64,000 bases of DNA. Origin: Rattus norvegicus (lineage: Eukaryota; Chordata; Mammalia; Rodentia; Muridae). Of this stretch, positions 25,092-36,200 are shown one piece after another. The stretch lies in the NCBI RefSeq assembly GCF_036323735.1, contig NC_086032.1:48043335-48107334 (forward strand), read 5' to 3'. The notes under the pieces are model-generated. The model saw nothing but the letters and a program-made list of their open reading frames with translations. It made no database searches and was not told the DNA's origin. Position 1 is the first letter of the stretch. Every line of letters starts with the position of its first letter. The position numbers and the translations under genes are program-made.

Positions 25092-25459
25092 GTGAATTCG
25101 GTTAGTTCCCAATAGGCCGCAGTAGTAATAAGTGGACTGTTCGGGATATAGAAAAATTTTCACGAATGGAATCAAAATTTCTAGGCGAATTCATTGAGTT
25201 CCCAATGGGCATGCTTGTACGAGTTTCCTTTTCATTATCGAGCAACATTTTAAGGAACGGACTCTAAGTATCATTGTGAATTGAATAGGTTCCCAATAGG
25301 ATTCGCATGTAATAAGCTTGTTATTCAAGATAGAGCAACGTTTTAACGAACTGAAACACTGTTTTTTGGTGAATTCAGTTAGTTCCTAGTAGCCTGCTCT
25401 TGTAATATGTGTACATTTCAAGATTCATAAAATTTGGTGAGCCGAATCTGAGTAACATG
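25092..25459. repeat. Monomer type d, reference HOR
   Basis: The type is 368 bp. Marks are ttcattgagttccc, gggcatgcttgtacgag, gtttccttttcattat and atcattgtgaattg, then ctgttttttgg and a shortened D unit with acatttcaagattcat. Domain II type w is its evident relative. Confidence 0.88.
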
Positions 25460-25828
25460 GTGAATTCGGTTAGTTTCCAATAGGCCGCAGTAGTAATAAG
25501 TGGCCTGTTCGGGATATAGAAAAATTTTCACGAATGGAATCAAAATTTCTAGGCGAATTCAGTGAGTTCCAATGGGACATGCTTGTATGAGTTTGCTTTT
25601 CAAAATCGAGCAACATTTTAAGGAACGGAATCTAAGTATCATGGTGAATTGAATAGGTTCCCAATAGGATTCGCATGTAATAAGCTTGTTACTCAAGATA
25701 GTGCAACGTTTTAACCAACTGAAACACTGTTTCTTTGTGAATTCAGTTAGTTCCTAGAAGCCTGCTCTTGTAATATGTGTACTTTTAAAGATTTATAAAA
25801 ATTTGGTGAGCCGAATCTGAGTAACATG
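25460..25828. repeat. Monomer type e, reference HOR
   Basis: The type is 369 bp. Marks are gttagtttccaatagg, gtggcctgttcg, a one-base loss giving gagttccaatggg, ttcaaaatcgagc, gttactcaag and ttaaccaactg. This copy has ctagaagcc in unit D and a private tagtgcaacg. Confidence 0.88.
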
Positions 25829-26194
25829 GTGAACTCGGTTCCCAATAGGCCGCAGTAGTAATAAGTGGACTGTTCGGGATATAGAAAAATTTTCACGAAT
25901 GGAATCAAAATTTCTAGGCGAATTCAGTGAGTTCCCAATGGGACATGCTTGTATGAGTTTGCTTTTCAATATCGAGCAACATTTTAAGGAACGGAATCCA
26001 AGTATCATGGTGAATTGAGTAGGTTCGCAATAGGATTCGCATGTAATAAGCTTGTTACTCAAGATAGAGCAACATTTTAACGAACTGAAACACTGTTTCT
26101 TTGTGAATTCAGTTAGTTCCTAGTAGCCTGCTCTTGTAATATGTGTACTTTTAAAGATTTATAAAAATTTGGTGAGCCGAATCTGAGTAACATG
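25829..26194. repeat. Monomer type f (first), reference HOR
   Basis: The type is 366 bp. Unit A has lost ttag (gaactcggttcccaatagg). Unit C has gttcgcaatagg, ttactcaag and gcaacattttaacg. Most f monomers read gggaattgctt in unit B; this one reads gggacatgctt, so it has the consensus form there. Confidence 0.88.
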
Positions 26195-26562
26195 GTGAAT
26201 TCGGTTAGTTCCCAAAGGCCGCAGTAGTACTAAGTGGACTGTTCGGCATATAGAAAAATTTTCACGAATGGAATCAAAATTTCTAGGCGAATTCAGTGAG
26301 TTCCCAATGGGACATGCTTGTATGAGTTTGCATTTCATTATCGAGCAACATTTTCAGGAACGGACTCTAAGTATCATGGTCAATTGAGTCGGTTCCCAAT
26401 AGGATTCGCATGTAATAAGCTTGTTATTTAAGATAGAGCAACGTTTTAACGAACTGAAACACTGTTTCTTTGTGAATTCAGTTAGTTCCTAGTAGCCTGC
26501 TCTTGTAATATGTGTACTTTGAAAGATTTATAAAAATTTGGTGAGCCGAATCTGAGTAAATG
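26195..26562. repeat. Monomer type g (first), reference HOR
   Basis: The type is 368 bp. Marks are cccaaaggccgc (one base lost), gtagtactaag, cggcatatag, catttcattat, ttttcaggaacggactc, gagtcgg, ttatttaag, and tactttgaaag in unit D. This copy shares atggtcaattg with 1,862 and 13,652. Confidence 0.88.
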
Positions 26563-26931
26563 GTGAATTCGGTTAGTTCCCAGTAGGCCGCAGTAGTAAT
26601 AAGTGGACTGTTCGGGATATAGAATAATTTTCACGAATGGAATCAAAATTTCGAGGCAAATTCAGTGAGTTCCCAATGGGACATGCTTGTATGAGTTTGC
26701 ATTTCATTATCGAGCAATATTTTAAGGAACGGAATCCAAGTATCATGGTGAATTGAGTAGGTTCCCAATAGGATTCGCATGTAAAAGCTTGTTATTCAAG
26801 ATAGAGCAACGTTTTAACGAACTGAAACAGTGTTTCTTTGTGAATTCAGTTAGTTCCTAGTAGCCTGCTCTTGTAATATGTGTACTTTTCAATATTTATA
26901 AAAATTTGGTGAGCCGAATCTGAGTATCATG
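26563..26931. repeat. Monomer type h (first), reference HOR
   Basis: The type is 369 bp. It follows the shortened junction gagtaaatgg. Marks are cccagtaggccgc, gaataattttc, tttcgaggcaaattc, catttcattat with gagcaatatttt, gtaaaagcttg (one base lost), gaaacagtg and ttcaatatttat. Confidence 0.88.
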
Positions 26932-27300
26932 GTGAACTCGGTTAGTTCCCAATAGGCCGCAGTAGTAATAAGTGGACTGTTTGGGATATAGAAAAATTTT
27001 CACGAATGGAATTAAAATTTCTAGGCGAATTCAGTGAGTTCCCAATGGGCATGCTTGTATGAGTTTGCTTTTCATTATCGAGCAACATTTTAAGAAACGA
27101 ACTCTAAGTATCATGGTGAATTGAATAGGTTCCCAATAGGATTCGCATGTAATAAGCTTGTTATTCAATATAGAGCAACGTTTTAACGAACTGAAGCACT
27201 GTTTCTTGGTGAATTCAGTTAGTTCCTAGTAGCCTTCTCTTGTAATATGTGTACTTTTAAAGATTTATAAAAATTTGGTGAGCCGAATCTGACTAACATG
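26932..27300. repeat. Monomer type i (first), reference HOR
   Basis: The type is 369 bp. Marks are gagtatcatggtgaactcgg, gtttgggatatag, gaattaaaatttc, gggcatgc, aagaaacgaactc, then attcaatatag, gaagcactg and ttcttggtg. This type is missing from the 14-mer HOR between h and the second a. Confidence 0.88.
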
Positions 27301-27670
27301 GTGAATTTGGTTAGTTCCCAATAGGCGGCAGTAGTAATAAGTGGACTGCTCGGGATATAGAAAAATTTTCACGAATGGAATCAAAATTTCCAGGCAAATT
27401 CAGTGAGTTCCCAATTTGACATGCTTGTATGAGTTTGCTTTTCAATATCGAGCAACATATTAAGGAACGAAATCCAAGTATCATGGTGAATTGAATAGGT
27501 TCCCAATAGGATTCGCATGTAATAAGCGTGTTATTCAAGATAGAGCAACGTTTTAACGAACTGAAACACTGTTTCTTTGTGAATTCAATTAGTTCATAGT
27601 AGCCTGCTCTTGTAATATATGTACTTTTCAAGATTTATAAAAATTTGGTGAGCCGAATCTGAGTAACATG
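27301..27670. repeat. Monomer type a (second), reference HOR
   Basis: The type is 370 bp and is close to the first a. It shares the private gaattcaattagttc with the corresponding monomer at 14,758, which supports a relationship between HOR copies 23,982 and 11,440. Confidence 0.88.
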
Positions 27671-28040
27671 GTGAATTCGGTTAGTTCCCAATAGGCCGCA
27701 GTAGTAATAAGTGGACTGTTCGGGATATAGAAAAATTTTCACGAATGGAATCAAAATGTCTAGGCGAATTCAGTGAGTTCCCAATGGGACATGCTTGTAT
27801 GAGTTTGCTTTTCAATATCGAGCAACATTTTAAGGAACGGAATCTAAGTATCATGGTGAATTGAATAGGTTCCCAATAGGATTCGCATGTAATAAGCTTG
27901 TTACTCAAGATAGAGCAACGTTTTAACCAACTGAAACACTGTTTCTTTGTGAATTCAGTTAGTTCCTAGTAGCCTGCTCTTGTAATATGTGTACTTTTAA
28001 AGATTTATAAAAATTTGGTGAGCCGAATCTGAGTAACATG
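27671..28040. repeat. Monomer type k, hybrid monomer of the reference HOR
   Basis: The type is 370 bp. Unit A carries aaaatgtctaggcg, seen otherwise in domain II type u. Unit C reads ttactcaag and accaactg, as in type e. The monomer thus joins an a/b-side start to an e-side end and occupies the place of b-e in the 6-mer half of the HOR. Confidence 0.82.
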
Positions 28041-28405
28041 GTGAACTCGGTTCCCAATAGGCCGCAGTAGTAATAAGTGGACTGTTCGGGATATAGAAAA
28101 ATTTTCACGAATGGAATCAAAATTTCTAGGCGAATTCAGTGAGTTCCCAATGGGAATTGCTTGTATGAGTTTGCTTTTCAATATCGAGCAACATTTTAAG
28201 GAACGGAATCCAAGTATCATGGTGAATTGAGTAGGTTCGCAATAGGATTCGCATGTAATAAGCTTGTTCTCAAGATAGAGCAACATTTTAACGAACTGAA
28301 ACACTGTTTCTTTGTGAATTCAGTTAGTTCCTAGTAGCCTGCTCTTGTAATATGTGTACTTTTAAAGATTTATAAAAATTTGGTGAGCCGAATCTGAGTA
28401 ACATG
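28041..28405. repeat. Monomer type f (second), reference HOR
   Basis: The type is 365 bp. It has the ttag deletion of f and the gggaattgctt form of unit B. A private one-base deletion gives gcttgttctcaag in unit C. Confidence 0.88.
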
Positions 28406-28773
28406 GTGAATTCGGTTAGTTCCCAAAGGCCGCAGTAGTACTAAGTGGACTGTTCGGCATATAGAAAAATTTTCACGAATGGAATCAAAATTTCTAGGCG
28501 AATTCAGTGAGTTCCCAATGGGACATGCTTGTATGAGTTTGCATTTCATTATCGAGCAACATTTTCAGGAACGGACTCTAAGTATCATGGTGAATTGAGT
28601 CGGTTCCCAATAGGATTCGCATGTAATAAGCTTGTTATTTAAGATAGAGCAACGTTTTAACGAACTGAAACACTGTTTCTTTGTGAATTCAGTTAGTTCC
28701 TAGTAGCCTGCTCTTGTAATATGTGTACTTTGAAAGATTTATAAAAATTTGGTGAGCCGAATCTGAGTAAATG
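28406..28773. repeat. Monomer type g (second), reference HOR
   Basis: The type is 368 bp and has the same marks as the first g, with atggtgaattg instead of atggtcaattg. Confidence 0.88.
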
Positions 28774-29142
28774 GTGAATTCGGTTAGTTCCCAGTAGGCC
28801 GCAGTAGTAATAAGTGGACTGTTCGGGATATAGAATAATTTTCACGAATGGAATCAAAATTTCGAGGCAAATTCAGTGAGTTCCCAATGGGACATGCTTG
28901 TATGAGTTTGCATTTCATTATCGAGCAATATTTTAAGGAACGGAATCCAAGTATCATGGTGAATTGAGTAGGTTCCCAATAGGATTCGCATGTAAAAGCT
29001 TGTTATTCAAGATAGAGCAACGTTTTAACGAACTGAAACAGTGTTTCTTTGTGAATTCAGTTAGTTCCTAGTAGCCTGCTCTTGTAATATGTGTACTTTT
29101 CAATATTTATAAAAATTTGGTGAGCCGAATCTGAGTATCATG
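28774..29142. repeat. Monomer type h (second), reference HOR
   Basis: The type is 369 bp with the same marks as the first h (gaataattttc, tttcgaggc, gtaaaagcttg, gaaacagtg). Confidence 0.88.
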
Positions 29143-29511
29143 GTGAACTCGGTTAGTTCCCAATAGGCCGCAGTAGTAATAAGTGGACTGTTTGGGATAT
29201 AGAAAAATTTTCACGAATGGAATTAAAATTTCTAGGCGAATTCAGTGAGTTCCCAATGGGCATGCTTGTATGAGTTTGCTTTTCATTATCGAGCAACATT
29301 TTAAGAAACGAACTCTAAGTATCATGGTGAATTGAATAGGTTCCCAATAGGATTCCCATGTAATAAGCTTGTTATTCAATATAGAGCAACGTTTTAACGA
29401 ACTGAAGCACTGTTTCTTGGTGAATTCAGTTAGTTCCTAGTAGCCTGCTCTTGTAATATGTGTACTTTTAAAGATTTATAAAAATTTGGTGAGCCGAATC
29501 TGAGTAACATG
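29143..29511. repeat. Monomer type i (second), reference HOR
   Basis: The type is 369 bp with the same marks as the first i. A private ttcccatgtaat here is shared only with the i monomer at 16,600, which lies in the same place before a HOR copy 12.54 kb upstream. Confidence 0.88.
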
Positions 29512-32500
29512 GTGAATTTGGTTAGTTCCCAATAGGCGGCAGTAGTAATAAGTGGACTGTTCGGGATATAGAAAAATTTTCACGAATGGAATCAAAATTT
29601 CCAGGCAAATTCAGTGAGTTCCCAATTTGACATGCTTGTATGAGTTTGCTTTTCAATATCGAGCAACATATTAAGGAACGATTTCCAAGTATCATGGTGA
29701 ATTGAATAGGTTCCCAATAGGATTCGCATGTAATAAGCGTGTTATTCAAGATAGAGCAACGTTTTAACGAACTGAAACACTGTTTCTTTGTGAATTCAGT
29801 TAGTTCATAGTAGCCTGCTCTTGTAATATATGTACTTTTCAAGATTTATAAAAATTTGGTGAGCCGAATCTGAGTAACATGGTGAATTCGGTTAGTTCCC
29901 AATAGGCCGCAGTAGTAATAAGTGGACTGTTCGGGATATAGAAAAATTTTCACGAATGGAATCAAAATTTCCAGGCAAATTCAGTGAGTTCCCAATTTGA
30001 CATGCTTGTATGAATTTGCTTTTCAATATCGAGCAACATATTAAGGAACGAAATCCAAGTATCATGGTGAATTGAATAGGTTCCCAATAGGATTCGCATG
30101 TAATAAGCTTGTTATTCAATATAGAGCAACGTTTTAACGAACTGAAGCATTGTTTCTTGGTGAATTCAGTTAGTTCCTAGTAGCCTGCTCTTGTAATATG
30201 TGTACTTTTAAAGATTTATAAAAATTTGGTGAGCCGAATCTGAGTAACATGGTGAATTTGGTTAGTTCCCAATAGGCGGCAGTAGTAATAAGTGGACTGT
30301 TCGGGATATAGAAAAATTTTCACGAATGGAATCAAAATTTTCAGGCAAATTCAGTGAGTTCCCAATTTGACATGCTTGTATGAGTTTGCTTTTCAATATC
30401 GAGCAACATATTAAGGAACGGAATCCAAGTATCATGGTGAATTGAGTAGGTTCCCAATAGGATTCGCATGTAATAAGCTTGATATTCAAGTTAGAGCAAC
30501 GTTTAAACGAACTGAAACACTGTTTCTTTGTGAATTCAGTTAGTTCCTAGTAGCCTGCTCTTGTAATATGTGTACTTTTCAAGATTTATAAAAATTTGGT
30601 GAGCCGAATCTGAGTAACATGGTGAATTCGGTTAGTTCCCAATAGGCCGCAGTAGTAATAAGTGGACTGTTCGGGATATAGAAAAATTTTCACGAATGGA
30701 ATCAAAATTTCTAGGCGAATTCATTGAGTTCCCAATGGGCATGCTTGTACGAGTTTCCTTTTCATTATCGAGCAACATTTTAAGGAACGGACTCTAAGTA
30801 TCATTGTGAATTGAATAGGTTCCCAATAGGATTCGCATGTAATAAGCTTGTTATTCAAGATAGAGCAACGTTTTAACGAACTGAAACACTGTTTTTTGGT
30901 GAATTCAGTTAGTTCCTAGTAGCCTGCTCTTGTAATATGTGTACATTTCAAGATTCATAAAATTTGGTGAGCCGAATCTGAGTAACATGGTGAATTCGGT
31001 TAGTTTCCAATAGGCCGCAGTAGTAATAAGTGGCCTGTTCGGGATATAGAAAAATTTTCACGAATGGAATCAAAATTTCTAGGCGAATTCAGTGAGTTCC
31101 AATGGGACATGCTTGTATGAGTTTGCTTTTCAAAATCGAGCAACATTTTAAGGAACGGAATCTAAGTATCATGGTGAATTGAATAGGTTCCCAATAGGAT
31201 TCGCATGTAATAAGCTTGTTACTCAAGATAGAGCAACGTTTTAACCAACTGAAACACTGTTTCTTTGTGAATTCAGTTAGTTCCTAGTAGCCTGCTCTTG
31301 TAATATGTGTACTTTTAAAGATTTATAAAAATTTGGTGAGCCGAATCTGAGTAACATGGTGAACTCGGTTCCCAATAGGCCGCAGTAGTAATAAGTGGAC
31401 TGTTCGGGATATAGAAAAATTTTCACGAATGGAATCAAAATTTCTAGGCGAATTCAGTGAGTTCCCAATGGGAATTGCTTGTATGAGTTTGCTTTTCAAT
31501 ATCGAGCAACATTTTAAGGAACGGAATCCAAGTATCATGGTGAATTGAGTAGGTTCGCAATAGGATTCGCATGTAATAAGCTTGTTACTCAAGATAGAGC
31601 AACATTTTAACGAACTGAAACACTGTTTCTTTGTGAATTCAGTTAGTTCCTAGTAGCCTGCTCTTGTAATATGTGTACTTTTCAAGATTTATAAAAATTT
31701 GGTGAGCCGAATCTGAGTAACATGGTGAATTCGGTTAGTTCCCAAAGGCCGCAGTAGTACTAAGTGGACTGTTCGGCATATAGAAAAATTTTCACGAATG
31801 GAATCAAAATTTCTAGGCGAATTCAGTGAGTTCCCAATGGGACATGCTTGTATGAGTTTGCATTTCATTATCGAGCAACATTTTCAGGAACGGACTCTAA
31901 GTATCATGGTGAATTGAGTCGGTTCCCAATAGGATTCGCATGTAATAAGCTTGTTATTTAAGATAGAGCAACGTTTTAACGAACTGAAACACTGTTTCTT
32001 TGTGAATTCAGTTAGTTCCTAGCAGCCTGCTCTTGTAATATGTGTACTTTGAAGGATTTATAAAAATTTGGTGAGCCGAATCTGAGTAAATAGTGAATTC
32101 GGTTAGTTCCCAGTAGGCCGCAGTAGTAATAAGTGGACTGTTCGGGATATAGAATAATTTTCACGAATGGAATCAAAATTTCGAGGCAAATTCAGTGAGT
32201 TCCCAATGGGACATGCTTGTATGAGTTTGCATTTCATTATCGAGCAATATTTTAAGGAACGGAATCCAAGTATCATGGTGAATTGAGTAGGTTCCCAATA
32301 GGATTCGCATGTAAAAGCTTGTTATTCAAGATAGAGCAACGTTTTAACGAACTGAAACAGTGTTTCTTTGTGAATTCAGTTAGTTCCTAGTAGCCTGCTC
32401 TTGTAATATGTGTACTTTTCAATATTTATAAAAATTTGGTGAGCCGAATCTGAGTATCATGGTGAACTCGGTTAGTTCCCAATAGGCCGCAGTAGTAATA

Positions 32501-33200
32501 AGTGGACTGTTTGGGATATAGAAAAATTTTCACGAATGGAATTAAAATTTCTAGGCGAATTCAGTGAGTTCCCAATGGGCATGCTTGTATGAGTTTGCTT
32601 TTCATTATCGAGCAACATTTTAAGAAACGAACTCTAAGTATCATGGTGAATTGAATAGGTTCCCAATAGGATTCGCATGTAATAAGCTTGTTATTCAATA
32701 TAGAGCAACGTTTTAACGAACTGAAGCACTGTTTCTTGGTGAATTCAGTTAGTTCCTAGTAGCCTGCTCTTGTAATATGTGTACTTTTAAAGATTTATAA
32801 AAATTTGGTGAGCCGAATCTGAGTAACATGGTGAATTTGGTTAGTTCCCAATAGGCGGCAGTAGTAATAAGTGGACTGTTCGGGATATAGAAAAATTTTC
32901 ACGAATGGAATCAAAATTTCCAGGCAAATTCAGTGAGTTCCCAATTTGACATGCTTGTATGAGTTTGCTTTTCAATATCGAGCAACATATTAAGGAACGA
33001 AATCCAAGTATCATGGTGAATTGAATAGGTTCCCAATAGGATTCGCATGTAATAAGCTTGTTATTCAAGATAGAGCAACGTTTTAACGAACTGAAACACT
33101 GTTTCTTTGTGAATTCAGTTAGTTCATAGTAGCCTGCTCTTGTAATATATGTACTTTTCAAGATTTATAAAAATTTGGTGAGCCGAATCTGAGTAACATG
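29512..33200. repeat. Domain I HOR copy, 3'-truncated after ten monomers (a-i, a)
   Basis: Starts are 29512 a, 29882 b, 30252 c, 30622 d, 30990 e, 31359 f, 31725 g, 32093 h, 32462 i and 32831 a. The copy stops after the second a, exactly where a k monomer would follow, and domain II begins. The last a has aagcttg in unit C instead of the usual aagcgtg, so the exchange point may lie inside it. Its c monomer matches that of the copy at 16,969. Confidence 0.91.
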
Positions 33201-36200
33201 GTGAATTCGGTTAGTTCCCAATAGGCCGCAGTAGTAATAAGTGGACTGTTCGGGATATAGAATAATTTTCACGAATGGAATCAAAATTTCGAGGCAAATT
33301 CAGTGAGTTCCCAATGGGACATGCTTGTATGAGTTTGCATTTCATTATTGAGCAACATTTTAAGGAACGAAATCCAAGTACCATGGTGAATTTAATAGGT
33401 TCCCAATAGGATTCGCATGTAATAAGCTTGTTATTCAAGATAGAGCAACGTTTTAACGAACTGAAACAGTGTTTCTTTGTGAATTCAGTTAGTTCCTAGT
33501 AGCCTGCTCTTGTAATATGTGTACTTTTTAAGATTTATAAAAATTTGGTGAGCCAAATCTGAGTAACATGGTGAATTCGGTTAGTTCCCAATAGGCCGCA
33601 GTAGTAATAAGTGGACTGTTCGGGATATAGAAAAATTTTCACGAATGGAATCAAAATTTCTAGGCGAATTCAGTGAGTTCCCAATGGGACATGCTTGTAT
33701 GAGTTTGCTTTTCAATATCGAGCAACATTTTAAGGAACGGAATCCAAGTATCATGGCGAATTCAGTAGGTTCCCAATAGGATTCGCATGTAATAAGCTTG
33801 TTATTCAAGATAGAGCAACGTTTTAACGAACTGAAACACTGTTTCTTTGTTAGTTCAGTTAGTTCCTAGTAGCCTGCTCTAGTAATATGTGTACTTTTAA
33901 AGATTTATAAAAGTTTGGTTAGCCGAAACTGAGTAACATGGTGAATTCGGTTAGTTCCCAATAGGCCGCAGTAGTAATAAGTGGACTGTTCGGGATATAG
34001 AAAAATTTTCATGAATGGAATCAATATTTCTAGGCGAATTCAGTGAGTTCCCAATGGGACACGCTTGTATGAGTTTGCATTTCATTATCGAGCAACATTT
34101 TAAGGAACGGACTCTAAGTATCGTGGTGAATTGAGTCGATTCCCAATAGGATTCGCTTGTAATAAGCTTTTTATTCAAGATAGAGCAACGTTTTAACGAA
34201 CTGAAACACTGTTTCTTTGTGAATTCAGTTAGTTCCTAGTAGCCTGCTCTTGTAATATGTGTACTTTTAAAGATTTATAAAAATTTGGTGATCCGAATGT
34301 GAGTAAAATGGTGAATTCGGTGAGTTCCCAGTAGGCCGCAGTAGTAATAAGTGGACTGTTCGGGATATAGAATAATTTTCACGAATGGAATCAAAATTTC
34401 GAGGCAAATTCAGTGAGTTCCCAATGGGACATGCTTGTATGAGTTTGCATTTCATTATCGAGCAACATTTTAAGGAACGGAATCCAAGTATCATGGTGAA
34501 TTGAGTAGGTTCCCAATAGGATTCGCATGTAATAAGCTTGTTATTCAAGATAGAGCAACGTTTTAACGAACTGAAACACTGTTTCTTTGTGAATTCAGTT
34601 AGTTCCTAGTAGCCTGCTCTTTTAATATATGTACTTTTCAAGATTTATAAAAATTTGGTGAGCAGAATCTGAGTAACATGGTGAATTCGGTTAGTTCCCA
34701 ATAGGCCGCAGTAGTAATAAGTGGACTGTTCGGGATATAGAAAAATTTTCACGAATGGAATCAAAATTTCTAGGCGAATTCAGTGAGTTCCCAATGGGAC
34801 ATGCTTGGATGAGTTTGCTTTTCAATATCGAGCAACATTTTAAGGAACGGAATCCAAGAATCATGGCGATTTGAGTAGGTTCCCAATAGGATTCGCATGT
34901 AATAAGCTTGTTATTGAAGATAGAGCAACGTTTTAACGAACTGAAACACTGTTTCTTTGTGAATTCAGTTAGTTCCTAGTAGCCTGCTCTTGTAATATGT
35001 GTACTTTTCAATATTTATAAAAATTTGGTGAGCCGAATCTGAGTAACATGGTGAACTCGGTTAGTTCCCAATAGGCCGCAGTAGTAATAAGTGGACTGTT
35101 CGGATATAGAAAAATTTTCACGAATGGAATCAAACTTTCTACGCGAATTCTGTGAGTTCCCAATGGGACATGCTTGTATGAGTTTGCATTTCATTATCGA
35201 GCAACATTTTAAGGAACGAAATCCAAGTACCATGGTGAATTTAATAGGTTCCCAATAGGATTCGCATGTAATAAGCTTGTTATTCAAGATAGAGCAACGT
35301 TTTAACGAACTGAAACACTGTTTCTTTGTGAATTCAGTTAGTTCCTAGTAGCCTGCTCTTGTAATATGTGTACTTTTCAAGATTTATAAAAATTTGGTGA
35401 GCCGAATCTGAGTAACATGGTGAATTCGGTTAGTTCCCAATAGGCCGCAGTAGTAATAAGTGGACTATTCGGGATATAGAAAAATTTTCACGAATGGAAT
35501 CATAATTTCTAGGCGAATTCAGTGAGTTCCCAATGGGACATGCTTGTATGAGTTTGCTTTTCAATATCGAGCAACATTTTAAGGAAGGGAATCCAAGTAT
35601 CATGGCGAATTAAGTAGGTTCCCAATAGGATTCGCATGTAATAAGCTTGTTATTCAAGATAGAGCAACGTTTTAACGAACTGAAACACTGTTTCTTTGTG
35701 AATTCAGTTAGTTCCTAGTAGCCTGCTCTTGTAATATGTGTACTTTTAAAGATTTATAAAAGTTTGGTGAGCCGAAACTGAGTAACATGGTGAATCGGTT
35801 AGTTCCCAATAGGCCGCAGTAGTAATAAGTGGACTGTTCGGGATATAGAAAAATTTTCATGAATGGAATCAATATTTCTAGGCGAATTCAGTGAGTTCCC
35901 AATGGGACACGCTTGTATGAGTTTGCATTTCATTATCGAGCAACATTTTAAGGAACGGACTCTAAGTATAGTGGTGAATTGAGTCGATTCCCAATAGGAT
36001 TCGCTTGTAATTAGCTTGTTATTCAAGATAGAGCAACGTTTTAACGAACTGAAACACTGTTTCTTTGTGAATTCAGTTAGTTCCTAGTAGCCTGCTCTTG
36101 TAATATGTGTACTTTTAAAGATTTATAAAAATTTGGTTAGCCGAATCTGAGTAACATGGTGAATTCGGTTAGTTCCCAATAGGCCGCAGTAGTAATAAGT

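Larger units (their letters stand above)
23982..29511. repeat. Domain I HOR copy, standard 15-mer of 5,530 bp (reference copy)
   Basis: This copy is intact in order and is used here as the reference; its 15 monomers are annotated separately. Lengths are 370, 370, 370, 368, 369, 366, 368, 369, 369 for the 9-mer (3,319 bp) and 370, 370, 365, 368, 369, 369 for the 6-mer (2,211 bp). It is closest by private markers to the copy at 11,440, not to either neighbour. It carries its own changes too, such as aagcatgatattc in monomer c. Confidence 0.93.
1..33200. repeat. Domain I: array of 14- to 19-monomer HOR copies
   Basis: About 90 monomers fall into recurring types a to i and k with a regular order. 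Domain I is marked by the aatttgacatg form of unit B together with ccaggcaaattc and acatattaagg in types a, b and c; these are absent from nearly all of the rest of the window. The standard order is a b c d e f g h i a k f g h i. Copies differ from each other mainly in how many monomers they contain and in scattered private substitutions or one-base deletions, as expected from unequal exchange between very similar copies. The right edge lies between about 33,050 and 33,262, where type a sequence gives way to domain II monomer p. Confidence 0.92.
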
